Origin: Cupriavidus basilensis
Lineage (GTDB): Bacteria; Pseudomonadota; Gammaproteobacteria; Burkholderiales; Burkholderiaceae
Length of the DNA stretch: 64,000 nucleotides
Assembly (NCBI RefSeq): GCF_008801925.2
Contig: NZ_CP062803.1
Coordinates: 2,728,001-2,792,000 of the forward strand
Direction of reading: 5' to 3'
The translations under genes and the position numbers were made by a program. Below the pieces are notes generated by a model that was given only the letters and a program-made list of their open reading frames with translations, was not told where the DNA came from and made no database searches. The number at the start of each line of letters is the position of its first letter. Position 1 is the stretch's first letter. This document shows positions 12,715-21,274 of this stretch, piece by piece.

Positions 12715-13130
12715 GGGCGCTCCTTCACAAAGGTTTGGCGCAGCCCATGCAGCGACGTGCACTGGTCCGAGCCCGGCACCTGCGCCTGGATCTTGCCGGC
12801 CAGCAGCGTGTACTTGGACTGGACGGCCTGGGCCGCTGCGTCCGCCTTGGCCGCCTCGTACTGCCGCAACTTGGCCTGCGCATCAAGCGCGGCCACCGCG
12901 TCGTTCTGGGTCTTCAGTGAACCCGCGAGCACCTGGTTGTCGCCCTTGGCCTTGATCAGGTCGGACTGGGCCTGCGCCAGCTCAGCGCGCGCCGTGTCTC
13001 GCTCGTGCCGATAGACCCAGACCGACCCGCCGGCCAGCGCCAGAACGACCAGCACCGCGGCAAAGAAGATCCTTTCGGGCGTGGCGAAGACGGCTTTGAT
13101 GGCCGCCCCGATAACGTCAAGAATCAGCAT
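12711..13130 (-). CDS. Inner-membrane spanin (Rz-like)
   Basis: 139 residues with one N-terminal transmembrane helix (about residues 20-42) followed by a long Ala/Gln/Lys-rich predicted coiled coil, the layout of i-spanins. Last step of lysis together with the lipoprotein at 12457. Its start overlaps the end of the upstream zinc-finger gene by 14 bp. Confidence 0.82.
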   Translation of the reverse strand: MLILDVIGAAIKAVFATPERIFFAAVLVVLALAGGSVWVYRHERDTARAELAQAQSDLIKAKGDNQVLAGSLKTQNDAVAALDAQAKLRQYEAAKADAAAQAVQSKYTLLAGKIQAQVPGSDQCTSLHGLRQTFVKERP

Positions 13131-13608
13131 GGTGGATCACCTCCGTGGGTGTGAATTGATAGCCCTCCCGGGCGTACTTCTGGGCGATCCAGAGCGGGAA
13201 CGGCATGTCGTGGATGCCCTCGTCCTTGCCGGTGTGGTGGGCCTTGCAGAGCAGCAGGCCGTTGACCGTCATGTCGTCCACGAAGGCGTACGGGTCGGCC
13301 GGGTCGAAGGCGTCCCAGTCGAACGCGGCGGCATGTGGCCCCAGCGCGCCGGCGCGCGCAAATTCGGCCACGCTGGCCCAGTCGATCATGTTGGCCAGCG
13401 AGCGCTCGATAGGATGGTGGTGGGCCTCGAGCGGATGGCCGCTCTCTTCTGCCGTCTCGCCGCAGATGAAGCAGCGCCCGCCCTCGCGCTCGATCAGCGC
13501 CTTCTTGGAATGCAGGAACAGGGGCGTGGTGGTGCGCGCCTCATGCCCGGGGAGCAGGACATCGACGGCGAGCGTCTCTTTCTCTTCGTGGGTATCGGTG
13601 ACAGCCAT
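13117..13608 (-). CDS. HNH-like zinc-binding protein in the lysis cassette
   Basis: 163 residues. CFIC near residue 45, EAHHHPIE near 63 and LLCKAHHTGKDEGIHDM near 125 form a plausible treble-clef/HNH metal site. This protein recurs beside lysis genes in Burkholderiales phages; its role there is unknown. Endonuclease activity is a guess from the motif. Confidence 0.65.
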   Translation of the reverse strand: MAVTDTHEEKETLAVDVLLPGHEARTTTPLFLHSKKALIEREGGRCFICGETAEESGHPLEAHHHPIERSLANMIDWASVAEFARAGALGPHAAAFDWDAFDPADPYAFVDDMTVNGLLLCKAHHTGKDEGIHDMPFPLWIAQKYAREGYQFTPTEVIHHADS

Positions 13609-13621
13609 AGGGGCCTCAGAA

Positions 13622-13648
13622 AAGCAAAAGCCCCGCGCGCGGCGGGGC
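13622..13648 (-). terminator. Terminator-like hairpin between lysis genes
   Basis: AGCCCCGC/GCGGGGCT stem, followed on the minus strand by TTTTGCTTTT. It lies between the DUF6527-like gene and the HNH-like gene and may tune expression of the distal lysis genes. Confidence 0.55.
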
Positions 13649-13688
13649 TGGTAGTGGTGCGGGGTGGATCAGAGGTTAGCCGCCGGCG

Positions 13689-14075
13689 TCAACAGCCCCA
13701 TCCCTCCGGAAACTCGGCCAGCGGCACCGTCTGGCCGGCCAGCGCATGCGTGCAGTCGCCCAGGTACTGGATCTGCCCGTCCGACACGAAGCTGTGGCAC
13801 ACCTCGCAATTGAAGTCGCACGGCTCCTCGCCCTTGGCCTTTAGTTCGGCGTTGAAGTCGCACCAGCACCCGCCGCCGTCGTAGCCCTGGACGTGATGAC
13901 CGGTTCGCACCAGCACCGACGGCGTGAAGGTCGGGCGCTCGACATCGCCGTTCCAGGCCCAACGTGGGCCAGGCCCGGCGCCATGCTGAATCGTGTGGGA
14001 AGTGCGGCAGCCCGGGCACCAGAAGGAAAGCCCATTGCCGGGCGAGTCCTGCAAGACCTTCGATAGCGCGCTCAT
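13689..14075 (-). CDS. DUF6527-like phage zinc-ribbon protein
   Basis: 128 residues with CPGCRTSH, GDVERPTFTPSVLV and DCTHALAGQTVPL, the pattern of a common phage protein often mislabelled ammonia monooxygenase. Several Cys pairs (CPGC, CWC, CEVC) suggest metal binding. Its ATG overlaps the endolysin stop by 4 bp. Function is unknown. Confidence 0.7.
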   Translation of the reverse strand: MSALSKVLQDSPGNGLSFWCPGCRTSHTIQHGAGPGPRWAWNGDVERPTFTPSVLVRTGHHVQGYDGGGCWCDFNAELKAKGEEPCDFNCEVCHSFVSDGQIQYLGDCTHALAGQTVPLAEFPEGWGC

Positions 14076-14620
14076 GCAACCTCCAGTACTGTTTTGGCCT
14101 TCGCCCAGAACGCCCGCCGCTCGGCGATACCGTTGATCCCACCGTTGATGGCCCGCGTCAGCCCCACGAAGTCGCCCGCATCGGCAAAGCGGTTCAGGTT
14201 GTGCGTGTGCCAGTACCAGCCGGCAGACGCCGCCGCGTGCACGGGCAGCTCGAGCAGCTCAGGCTGCGTCAGCAGGTCCAGGTGCAGACCGAAGCCGCAC
14301 AGCAGGTAGTTCTTCCGCCCGGTGACCTGGATCAGGCCGCGCCCCATGAACCGCTTGCCGTCGCCGGGCTCGACGTTACCCAGGTCCGCCCTGCCCTCGT
14401 ACCGGCGTTGCGCAGGCGTCGGTCCCCAGATCTCGCACAGCAGGCGCAACTGCCCGGACTCGTGCGCAACCTGGGCGAGGAACGCAGCCGCGCGCGTGGA
14501 CGTGTTGACCTCGAACCGCAGCATCGCGGCGGCCAGCGGCGCAGCGAACGCGTCGGCGCGCGCGCCGGCCAGCGGCATGATGGCGCGCAACTGCGCAGCG
14601 GTAACCAGTGCATCAGCCAT
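14072..14620 (-). CDS. Endolysin, glycoside hydrolase family 19 (chitinase-like)
   Basis: 182-residue GH19 lysozyme-like endolysin that would cut the peptidoglycan glycan backbone at lysis. The catalytic Glu is in AAFLAQVAHESGQL near residue 54, and GKRFMGRGLIQVTGRKNY near 90 is the family signature. No signal peptide is seen, so release depends on the holin just upstream, whose gene overlaps by 8 bp. Confidence 0.9.
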   Translation of the reverse strand: MADALVTAAQLRAIMPLAGARADAFAAPLAAAMLRFEVNTSTRAAAFLAQVAHESGQLRLLCEIWGPTPAQRRYEGRADLGNVEPGDGKRFMGRGLIQVTGRKNYLLCGFGLHLDLLTQPELLELPVHAAASAGWYWHTHNLNRFADAGDFVGLTRAINGGINGIAERRAFWAKAKTVLEVA

Positions 14621-15023
14621 GATTTCCCCCCGTCACCGCGTCGCGCACTTCCCCCGCCACCTCGGCCAGGTCCTTGTCGCGCCGGCGCTCGATGAAGTTG
14701 AACAGCCAGCGCACGATAGCCCAGCCCGGCAGGCCGCAAGCGAATACAACGCCGAACAGCGCCACCAGGCCGATGTAGTCGTGCGTCCAGGCCTGCAGCC
14801 CAAACTTCTGCACGACGGCCGCGCCGCCGGCGACGCTGGAAACGACGGTAGAGATCAGCCCTACCGCCCACTCTCTTGGGCTTCGTGGAGTCATCATCAT
14901 CATCACTACGAGGGCGGCCAGGCCGGATGCGCCGGCGGCAACCACCGCCGGCCCGCCGAAGGCTTTGAAGGCAGCGGCGCCCGCCGCGCCGGCTGCGGCA
15001 CCGCCGCTGATTGGTTCGGACAT
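14613..15023 (-). CDS. Putative holin
   Basis: 136-residue membrane protein with hydrophobic segments near residues 22-45, 53-72 and 80-108 and a charged C-terminal tail. Its position immediately before the endolysin gene and overlap with it support a holin role. A promoter-like sequence and a terminator hairpin lie upstream in the 15.0-15.4 kb gap. Confidence 0.75.
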   Translation of the reverse strand: MSEPISGGAAAGAAGAAAFKAFGGPAVVAAGASGLAALVVMMMMTPRSPREWAVGLISTVVSSVAGGAAVVQKFGLQAWTHDYIGLVALFGVVFACGLPGWAIVRWLFNFIERRRDKDLAEVAGEVRDAVTGGNHG

Positions 15024-15167
15024 TTGTGACCCCGGAAATGAAAATGCCCGCGTGCGGCGGGCTGTGGTTTTACTTCGGTTGCTGCCTATCCGGGCAGCTC
15101 GGTAACCGGCTTTGAATGAAGGAAATGCTAGGGGTGGGGGGGGAATTCGAGTCCCGCGCGCGGACGT

Positions 15168-15195
15168 AAAAAAGCCCGCGTGAGAGCGGGCTTTT
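15168..15195. terminator. Terminator between lysis promoter and holin
   Basis: AAAAGCCCGC/GCGGGCTTTT stem with 6-nt loop and T tracts on both strands. It lies downstream of the leftward promoter at 15287-15316, a layout seen where antitermination controls lysis. Confidence 0.7.
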
Positions 15196-15286
15196 CTGGG
15201 ATAGGTGCCAGCACGTGCGGACGCGCTGGCGTGCCACCTTAAGAGTGAACTGCTACTGACAGCCGGAACACTCAGTGACCGGCAGC

Positions 15287-15316
15287 ATCATATGTGTGGC
15301 CTTTAACGTAGGTCAA
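15287..15316 (-). promoter_or_regulatory. Leftward lysis-cassette promoter
   Basis: On the minus strand TTGACC (15316-15311), an 18-bp spacer and TATGAT (15292-15287), each 5 of 6 to consensus. It would drive holin, endolysin and spanins. Confidence 0.55.
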
Positions 15317-15368
15317 CTCCCTCGTTTAGGGGGAAATTCTTTGTGGCGGTAGCAACTCGCACCCGTAT

Positions 15369-15399
15369 AAAAAAAAGCCATCTCCAGATGGCTTTTTTT
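15369..15399. terminator. Bidirectional terminator after the FkbM methyltransferase
   Basis: AGCCATCT-CC-AGATGGCT stem with a long A run before and T run after. It ends leftward transcription from the tail-fibre/FkbM genes before the lysis cassette. Confidence 0.88.
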
Positions 15400-15417
15400 C
15401 TGCTGATTTACGCTAGA

Positions 15418-16146
15418 TCAAGCTGCGCGACTGAGTACCGATGGTGCCGCTGTCGGGAAGCGTACAAATGCGAACTCATGCCTTCCTGGCGACACGTAGT
15501 AAATCTGATAGCCTATGCGCTTCAACTCAGCGAGAGCTGTCTTTGTTTCCGCTGACCGGTAGCCATACATGCCGTGATGGAACTCGATCATCAGTTGGCT
15601 GGGCCGCATGGGTTGCTGAGCAAACTTCTTGATGACGTCATATTCGGTACCCTCAACATCCATTTTGAGGATGTCGATGTCCCTGTGACCCAGCCGCTCC
15701 ATGATAGTCGGCAAGTCGCATACCTGAGCCCGCGTGGGCACTCCCTTCGACTGGTCGTTCTTCTTCACCGTGTAGGAGACGTGATTTGGGTCTGCCGGCG
15801 GATAAAGAAGCAGCTCACCGTTCTCTGCACCGATCCCGATTGGGCTAAACAAGAACTCCGGCGGCATCGCTTGAGCAGCCACCCACTGCATGGACTTCGG
15901 CGTGGGGTCGAATGCATGAACCTTGCACTGGAACCGCCGAATAAGCTCCAGATCGAAGGATGCATCCTCCCCTACGCCGAACGAGTAGACCACGGAATCC
16001 TTGCTTGTGAATTCAGGAATCACAGGCCATCCGCCATACACCGTCCCCAGTACAACGTGATCAACCTTGACTTCGGGGATGACAAACAGATCGACCCCCT
16101 TGGCCACGTTCACGGAATGTCGGGCAAAACGCACCAGCTTCCTCAT
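15418..16146 (-). CDS. FkbM-family SAM-dependent methyltransferase
   Basis: 242 residues with the FkbM-type core: YSFGVGEDASFDLELI near residue 55 as the SAM-binding start, and DILKMDVEGTEYDVI near 160. These enzymes O-methylate sugars or small molecules. It lies between the long tail fibre and a strong terminator, is less GC-rich than its neighbours and has no morphogenetic homologue in lambda or Mu, so it looks like a cargo gene. Modification of host surface glycans or of the fibre is possible (inference). Confidence 0.8.
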   Translation of the reverse strand: MRKLVRFARHSVNVAKGVDLFVIPEVKVDHVVLGTVYGGWPVIPEFTSKDSVVYSFGVGEDASFDLELIRRFQCKVHAFDPTPKSMQWVAAQAMPPEFLFSPIGIGAENGELLLYPPADPNHVSYTVKKNDQSKGVPTRAQVCDLPTIMERLGHRDIDILKMDVEGTEYDVIKKFAQQPMRPSQLMIEFHHGMYGYRSAETKTALAELKRIGYQIYYVSPGRHEFAFVRFPTAAPSVLSRAA

Positions 16147-16259
16147 TTGAGCACCGCCTGCTTTGTAGTAGCTGAAGTATTTCGCAGGCTATCTCCCCGG
16201 CGCGGCCTATACTACCCGCTGCAAGGGGGGTAAGAACGCCCCATCCGCCATACAGCGTA

Positions 16260-19103
16260 TCAAGCGGTGGCCCCTGTTTCGTCCTTCCATTGCGCGCCGT
16301 TCCATGTGACTGTTTTGCTCAACGTAATATCCCAGTGCTTAGACCAGCCAGGCACTAGGCCAACCGTTGGGCGTTGCGCGGTGGTACCAACCGTGTATCT
16401 AACAGATTGACCGATATTGTTTATGGAGTTGCCAGACACTTTTGCGGGATCGCAATTACTGGCAAACACATTCGATGAATTGTTGTTGTAAACCGCTGCA
16501 ACGGTAGCGCCAGGATTTTGCACCCTATTGGCTGTGTTATAGCCAGTGCAGTTTGTTATGTGCACTCCGACTTGGTTCGTTCCCTCGACCTTTACATCAT
16601 CAACATTCACCGTATCGCACGTATCAAAGACAGCAACACGGAAGTGTGAATTTCCGCTGGTATTAAGATAACGATAGGTTGAAAGAGATATATTCTGGCA
16701 ATATATGAAGTTTAAACCATATGCGTTAGTTGGGCCGGCAGTTGCAATTTGCACGTTACTAAACTTCACGTTTCTTGCAACCTTTGTTGACCCATCCAGA
16801 TATTGTCCAATATATACAGGAATTACGGTTCCAGTGGAATCGAAAGACACAGTCAGGCCATCGACATACAGCCCATCGATACCAAGGTTTCCTACGCCGT
16901 CCGCAAAACCATTAGAAACGCCACTATTAATAACCAGTTTGACGTTCTTCATCCTGGTGTTGTGGATGATTTGCGCAGAAGAGCCGATCGAGAGAAGGTA
17001 GTTTGACCCGCTCTCGAGACCATCAACCTCGGTATCGTCGTTCGAAACGATCAGGCCGAAGGATGCATTGGACATCCCTGACTTATTGCCCGGCGTAGTG
17101 TAGGCAATCAAGTTCTTCCACTTCGTCCCAATGGCGGATGACGAAAATGCGGCCTCCATTTTACCGTACGCTTTCCCGTTCGAAACGACGTTACCGGTCT
17201 TATTCCCTAGGCCTTGCCCGTTGTTGAAGGTAACAACGCCGGTGGAATCACCGGCTGTAGAATCTCCAACCACATTGTCAATCACTACGTTCGATGCGTG
17301 GATCTTAATCAGGCGCTTGCCAAAATTATAACCATAAACATCCCGAATACTCACATTGTTATCTGTGTCTCCAGATGGAGTTATTACGTATATGCAAGCC
17401 GTATCCTCGTAAATGACGTTGCCTGATCCATCGATGTTGTGAACCTCGGAGAAATAGGCTCGGCTAATCTGACCCTTGGCAAAGGTACCTGTGCCGCCAA
17501 TGTTTATGCAAGTCAGGCTTCCAGCGGCATCAGTGATAATACCATTACCGACCTTCTGGATATTATTAAAATACACACCGCTCAAGTCGAATGTGTTCCC
17601 CTGCGGATTAATGTTTACAAGCACGGACCCATAGGTATTGTTTGTGTCTTTAAGATTATTGAAATATACATTCCTATACGATACGTGCCCGCAATTTATT
17701 GCATAGGAGAGACCGTTCTTAACGTAGCCGTTACCGTAGTCGAATGTGATATTTTCAAACGACACCGCAGCGGATGCATTCATCATATTCGCGCTGGCTG
17801 GCAGGCGGACATTGATAGTCACATTCCCCTTGCCTCGTACGATGCGGCGATTGCCGGCGCCCACAGTGATCGTCGAGTCCCACACATAAGTGCCACTACT
17901 GATCTCGACATCGCGCCCATCAGACAGCGCCGACTGCAGTCCGACCACGTCGCTACTGACGCCATCGCCTACAACCCCACTAAAATCGCGTAGGTTGACG
18001 GAATCCCGCAGCTTGTCCTGCACCGCGCGCGCGATAGCGCCCGCGCCAGACTGAATGAAGCCAATTACAGACGACCCTGCGCTCGATATAATCTTCGCAA
18101 TGAATCCCGCGACCGTCGTCCACAGAGACCCACTTACCCCATCGCTGGCATAGACGAGGGACGCCCCTTTTGCAGGATTCGAACTTGCGAGATCCGCCGC
18201 GCCCACATTAGGAATCGTCCAGATCGAGCCGTTGTAGACCTTCTCGACACTGGATGTCGTGTTGTAGTAACGATCACCGACCTGCATGGCCGTGGTATCG
18301 GGACGACTAGTCGGATCGCTGGTAGCGTTTCCGTAGTAGCGGTTCGTGATGGCCGCCAAGCTATTGCCCGCGCTCGCAGCACTCCCAGCCGCAGCCCCCG
18401 CACTGGTCGCGGCATTCCCCGCCTGCGTCGTGGCGATGGCGGCTTGGGCGGTGGCCGTTGATTCCGAGGCTGCGGCATTAGCCGCCGACAACGATGCCGC
18501 AGATTGAGAGGCCTGCGCCGAAGCGTCGTAGTCACCCCACGCGGAACCGTTGTAAATGCGGAACTTGTTCCCCGTCGTATTCTCATACATCACCCCGGAG
18601 ACCAAGGTGATGCCGTTTGCCGCGGCAAATGCAGCTGCCGCCGAGTCGCTAGCAAAAGCGCCGAGGAACACACCACGGAACGATGCGAGCAATGCGGAGA
18701 CGTTTGTCGCTGACGAAGCGGCATTCGCCTCGCTAGTTGCAGCGGCATTCTGGCTGATCAATGCACCAGCTGCGCTAGCTGCGGCACTCGCCGCACTGCC
18801 AGCGGCAGCGCCCTGGCTGGACGCAGCACTAGTCGCTGACCCTGCCGATGCAGATGCACTCCCCGCAGATGCAGAAGCCGATGCGGCCGCAGCATTTGCT
18901 TGCGCAGTAGACTGCGCGAGGATCCCATTCGCCGCGACGTTGATCGTGTAGTTCCACTGGCCGATTAGGTTCTGAATCGACGGGACGATCACGCCATATG
19001 CCGAGACATAGGTCGCACTAGCGTCGCCATTCCCGAAAATGTTGGCGCGATCCGCATCTTTCTTAAAGCCGGTTATCGCGTCTGCAGTGCTGGGATAGGT
19101 CAT
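16260..19103 (-). CDS. Long tail fibre/tailspike with beta-helix body
   Basis: 947-residue receptor-binding protein. Residues 1-60 form a virion-anchor-like head, residues 65-300 are Ala/Ser-rich repeats with coiled-coil character, and residues from about 355 (DSVNLRDFSGVVGDGVSSDVVGLQSAL) are a pectate-lyase-like right-handed beta-helix, as in capsule-binding or depolymerising spikes. The last 40 residues resemble a tail-fibre end domain. The beta-helix part of the gene is clearly AT-richer than the rest of the phage, a sign of recent exchange. Confidence 0.85.
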   Translation of the reverse strand: MTYPSTADAITGFKKDADRANIFGNGDASATYVSAYGVIVPSIQNLIGQWNYTINVAANGILAQSTAQANAAAASASASAGSASASAGSATSAASSQGAAAGSAASAAASAAGALISQNAAATSEANAASSATNVSALLASFRGVFLGAFASDSAAAAFAAANGITLVSGVMYENTTGNKFRIYNGSAWGDYDASAQASQSAASLSAANAAASESTATAQAAIATTQAGNAATSAGAAAGSAASAGNSLAAITNRYYGNATSDPTSRPDTTAMQVGDRYYNTTSSVEKVYNGSIWTIPNVGAADLASSNPAKGASLVYASDGVSGSLWTTVAGFIAKIISSAGSSVIGFIQSGAGAIARAVQDKLRDSVNLRDFSGVVGDGVSSDVVGLQSALSDGRDVEISSGTYVWDSTITVGAGNRRIVRGKGNVTINVRLPASANMMNASAAVSFENITFDYGNGYVKNGLSYAINCGHVSYRNVYFNNLKDTNNTYGSVLVNINPQGNTFDLSGVYFNNIQKVGNGIITDAAGSLTCINIGGTGTFAKGQISRAYFSEVHNIDGSGNVIYEDTACIYVITPSGDTDNNVSIRDVYGYNFGKRLIKIHASNVVIDNVVGDSTAGDSTGVVTFNNGQGLGNKTGNVVSNGKAYGKMEAAFSSSAIGTKWKNLIAYTTPGNKSGMSNASFGLIVSNDDTEVDGLESGSNYLLSIGSSAQIIHNTRMKNVKLVINSGVSNGFADGVGNLGIDGLYVDGLTVSFDSTGTVIPVYIGQYLDGSTKVARNVKFSNVQIATAGPTNAYGLNFIYCQNISLSTYRYLNTSGNSHFRVAVFDTCDTVNVDDVKVEGTNQVGVHITNCTGYNTANRVQNPGATVAAVYNNNSSNVFASNCDPAKVSGNSINNIGQSVRYTVGTTAQRPTVGLVPGWSKHWDITLSKTVTWNGAQWKDETGATA

Positions 19104-19118
19104 TTTGTCTCAGGCGTG

Positions 19119-19139
19119 AAAAAGCCGCCCGAAGGCGGC
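19119..19139 (-). terminator. Terminator after the tail-fibre assembly gene
   Basis: GCCGCC-TTCG-GGCGGC on the minus strand, followed by TTTTT. It stands between the assembly gene and the long fibre gene. Confidence 0.75.
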
Positions 19140-19157
19140 CAGGGGAAGCATCATCAG

Positions 19158-19553
19158 TCAGACGGGTGCCGGCGGCCATTCGATCGACTGCGGAAATCCA
19201 GTCTGCTCCGGCGCGTCACGAAGCGCCTGGCGATACGCGACGAATTTTTCCTTTGTCGCTGCCGGGACGTCTGGGAGCTGTGTCCAATCACTATCTCGGA
19301 GCAGCCCGTCACGACGCGCGCGTGCGGTCACCGCAAGATCTGCATCACTCGGTGCCGGGCGATCGACTGCCACTGGATTGCCGGCGGCATCAGCGATGAT
19401 GACCCTCCCCGCTGATTGCGCTTCCATGAGTGTTGCGTATATCTCGGGCGGAACTTCAACCAGGTCGTCAGGCCACGTCCCAGCTGCCTCATACGCATCC
19501 TGAAGATCCTCGGGATAGAGGCCGCCAGTGCTTTTCGAGTAGAAAGTTTTCAT
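19158..19553 (-). CDS. Tail-fibre assembly protein (Tfa-like chaperone)
   Basis: 131 residues. The C-terminal motif DWTQLPDVPAATKEKFVAYRQALRDAPEQTGFPQSIEWPPAP is the hallmark of the Tfa/caudovirales fibre-assembly family. It would help trimerise the adjacent fibre. It follows the gp53-like fibre gene by 11 bp. Confidence 0.88.
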   Translation of the reverse strand: MKTFYSKSTGGLYPEDLQDAYEAAGTWPDDLVEVPPEIYATLMEAQSAGRVIIADAAGNPVAVDRPAPSDADLAVTARARRDGLLRDSDWTQLPDVPAATKEKFVAYRQALRDAPEQTGFPQSIEWPPAPV

Positions 19554-19564
19554 GGTGGTGCGCC

Positions 19565-20560
19565 TTACCAGCCAATAGCAATGTAGGAAATCGCGGAAGC
19601 CGCGCCATTCCCGTTGTTAAACAGGGTCATCCCCGTGGTTGACGGGATGCCCCATCCGCCCGCAGACGCTGTCGAAACACCACCACTGTTTACAAACGAT
19701 GCGACAGCAGAGAGAAAACCATTTGGAAATGCGACGGGAAAGGTGACATTGGAGCCCCCAGCGGCTGGCACAGCGTTTACCTGCCCCCACTGCAGAATCA
19801 AGTTGTACTTGACGCCTGCCGCAATGACCGGAATCTTCACGTAGCCGTTCGCAGATAGGATCGCCGCAAACTGCCCGAGGTTGACCGCATGCTGAGTCGA
19901 AGTTGGCCCCGCTACCGCAAACAACTGGCTAGCGAGCCCGGCAATGGCCGCATACCGCGCGTCACCCGCCACAAGACTCACTGCATGGTTGCTCTGTGTG
20001 GCGGCTGGGATCTGCAGCGCGCCACCGGTGCATTCGAGCAGGATCCATGCGCCGTTGCCAGAGTTGATCGCAGCGTTGACCACATAGATCAAGTTTGCGA
20101 TGCCGGCTACAGGAAGCTCGCCCCCCTGCAGAGCAGTGAGATTCAGGCCGTAGACCGGCTTGGCGGCCAATCCATCCGGCGCATAGGTTGAGGCGCCGGT
20201 ATTGGCATTCGTGATTTGAACCGACTGGCGTACACCATGCACCAGCGTGCCGGGGACAAGAGGCGTCGGATTGACTGCCGCGTAAGCATTGGCTGCGCCC
20301 GCATCTGCAAGGATGACTGACTGCCTGCCTAGCGCCCTGATCGCCAGCAGGACCTGATTAAAGGCTGCCTTGTTAAGCGTGAGCCCACCGGCAGTCACGA
20401 CGTTTGCCAACTCCATCATCACGGCATTCAGCCACTCCGCCGGCACGAGCGTAGCGGGCGTTCCGGTCGCTGGATTTCCGTCGGTGAAAAATCCGGCCGT
20501 CCCAGCAGTCGTCGACGCCGGCTGCGAAGTTGCAGCGGTCGAATTGTCAATCTGATACAT
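19565..20560 (-). CDS. Tail fibre protein with gp53-like C-terminal domain
   Basis: 331 residues. The N-terminal part (FFTDGNPATGTPATLVPAEWLNAVMMELANVV) is the common virion-proximal segment of Mu-like fibres. The C-terminus, with FPNGFLSAVASF and ending ISYIAIGW, is a gp53/gp38-like receptor-binding tip. It lies directly after the baseplate genes, as expected for a primary fibre. No A-rich variable repeat is visible in it, so it is not a target of the retroelement at 50.9-54.1 kb. Confidence 0.83.
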   Translation of the reverse strand: MYQIDNSTAATSQPASTTAGTAGFFTDGNPATGTPATLVPAEWLNAVMMELANVVTAGGLTLNKAAFNQVLLAIRALGRQSVILADAGAANAYAAVNPTPLVPGTLVHGVRQSVQITNANTGASTYAPDGLAAKPVYGLNLTALQGGELPVAGIANLIYVVNAAINSGNGAWILLECTGGALQIPAATQSNHAVSLVAGDARYAAIAGLASQLFAVAGPTSTQHAVNLGQFAAILSANGYVKIPVIAAGVKYNLILQWGQVNAVPAAGGSNVTFPVAFPNGFLSAVASFVNSGGVSTASAGGWGIPSTTGMTLFNNGNGAASAISYIAIGW

Positions 20561-20598
20561 ATCGCCTCGAATGAACGTGAAGTTGCAGATGGATGGGT

Positions 20599-21267
20599 CT
20601 AAGCAAAGGCGGCGGGAAGATCTACGTTGACGATCACATCGAGCGAAGCGGCGTCCTCCAGGGTTGGGAAGTCCCCATAGTTGAAGAGCAGAATCGTGTG
20701 AGCCGGTGCGATGGCATTCATCTCACACTCGAGCACATGATTGCCCCAAGACCCAAGCGGATCGCCTGCCGATGACTTCCCTGCTGAGAACCTCACAATC
20801 GTATTGATTGGCGCATTGACGGCCCACGTGAAGAACCAGTCTTCGTTGCCCAGCGCTTGACCTGCGGTACTCTGGCCGCAGCGAAAAGGCGCGTAGTTCG
20901 TGATGAAGATGCCGTACCCAAGCTTCTGTGCGAACCCCGCATAGTAGGCAGCCGACTGACCGCCGCTATTTGCCAGCCGCGCCACGACCTGATTGCGGCG
21001 GACCTGTGTCGACGCACCTGGACCGGCACAGGGGTCTGGCAGGCCCAGCGTCGACTCCCATTCAGGAAGTAGCTCGTACGTCGTCGCCGGGAAGGCGTCG
21101 ATCAATAGGTTGTTGCTACGGGCAGTCTGCGCTGCATAGGACGGTGACAGGCCCGCTGCAGCCTTCGTCTGAATCGAATCGGGTTCAGCATTCCAAACGC
21201 GTCCGCGCGGCATGAGCGCCTGGAACGCGCGGAGGAAGTCCGCGGATGTCAAAACCGGAGCGAGCAT
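20599..21267 (-). CDS. Baseplate protein, Mu gp48/YmfQ family (DUF2313)
   Basis: 222 residues. The N-terminus (DFLRAFQALMPRGRVWN) and ELLPEWESTLGLPDPC with the Cys-rich SWGNHVLECEMNAIAPAHT segment match the YmfQ/Mu gp48 family, a small wedge component of contractile baseplates. It comes 7 bp after the J-like gene, the order found in Mu. Confidence 0.85.
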   Translation of the reverse strand: MLAPVLTSADFLRAFQALMPRGRVWNAEPDSIQTKAAAGLSPSYAAQTARSNNLLIDAFPATTYELLPEWESTLGLPDPCAGPGASTQVRRNQVVARLANSGGQSAAYYAGFAQKLGYGIFITNYAPFRCGQSTAGQALGNEDWFFTWAVNAPINTIVRFSAGKSSAGDPLGSWGNHVLECEMNAIAPAHTILLFNYGDFPTLEDAASLDVIVNVDLPAAFA

Positions 21268-21274
21268 GCCGATC

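Larger units (their letters stand above)
15024..15417. other. 394-bp gene-free gap with lysis promoter and terminators
   Basis: No gene is seen here. It contains a bidirectional terminator at 15369-15399, a minus-strand promoter at 15287-15316, a terminator hairpin at 15168-15195 and a smaller GC hairpin near 15044-15060, all upstream of the holin. Confidence 0.7.

Noticed and set aside
19565..20560. Tail fibre as a further DGR target
   Set aside because: No stretch resembling the template, in particular the invariant GAGTTTCGCGCCCGCGCC end, was found in either fibre gene.
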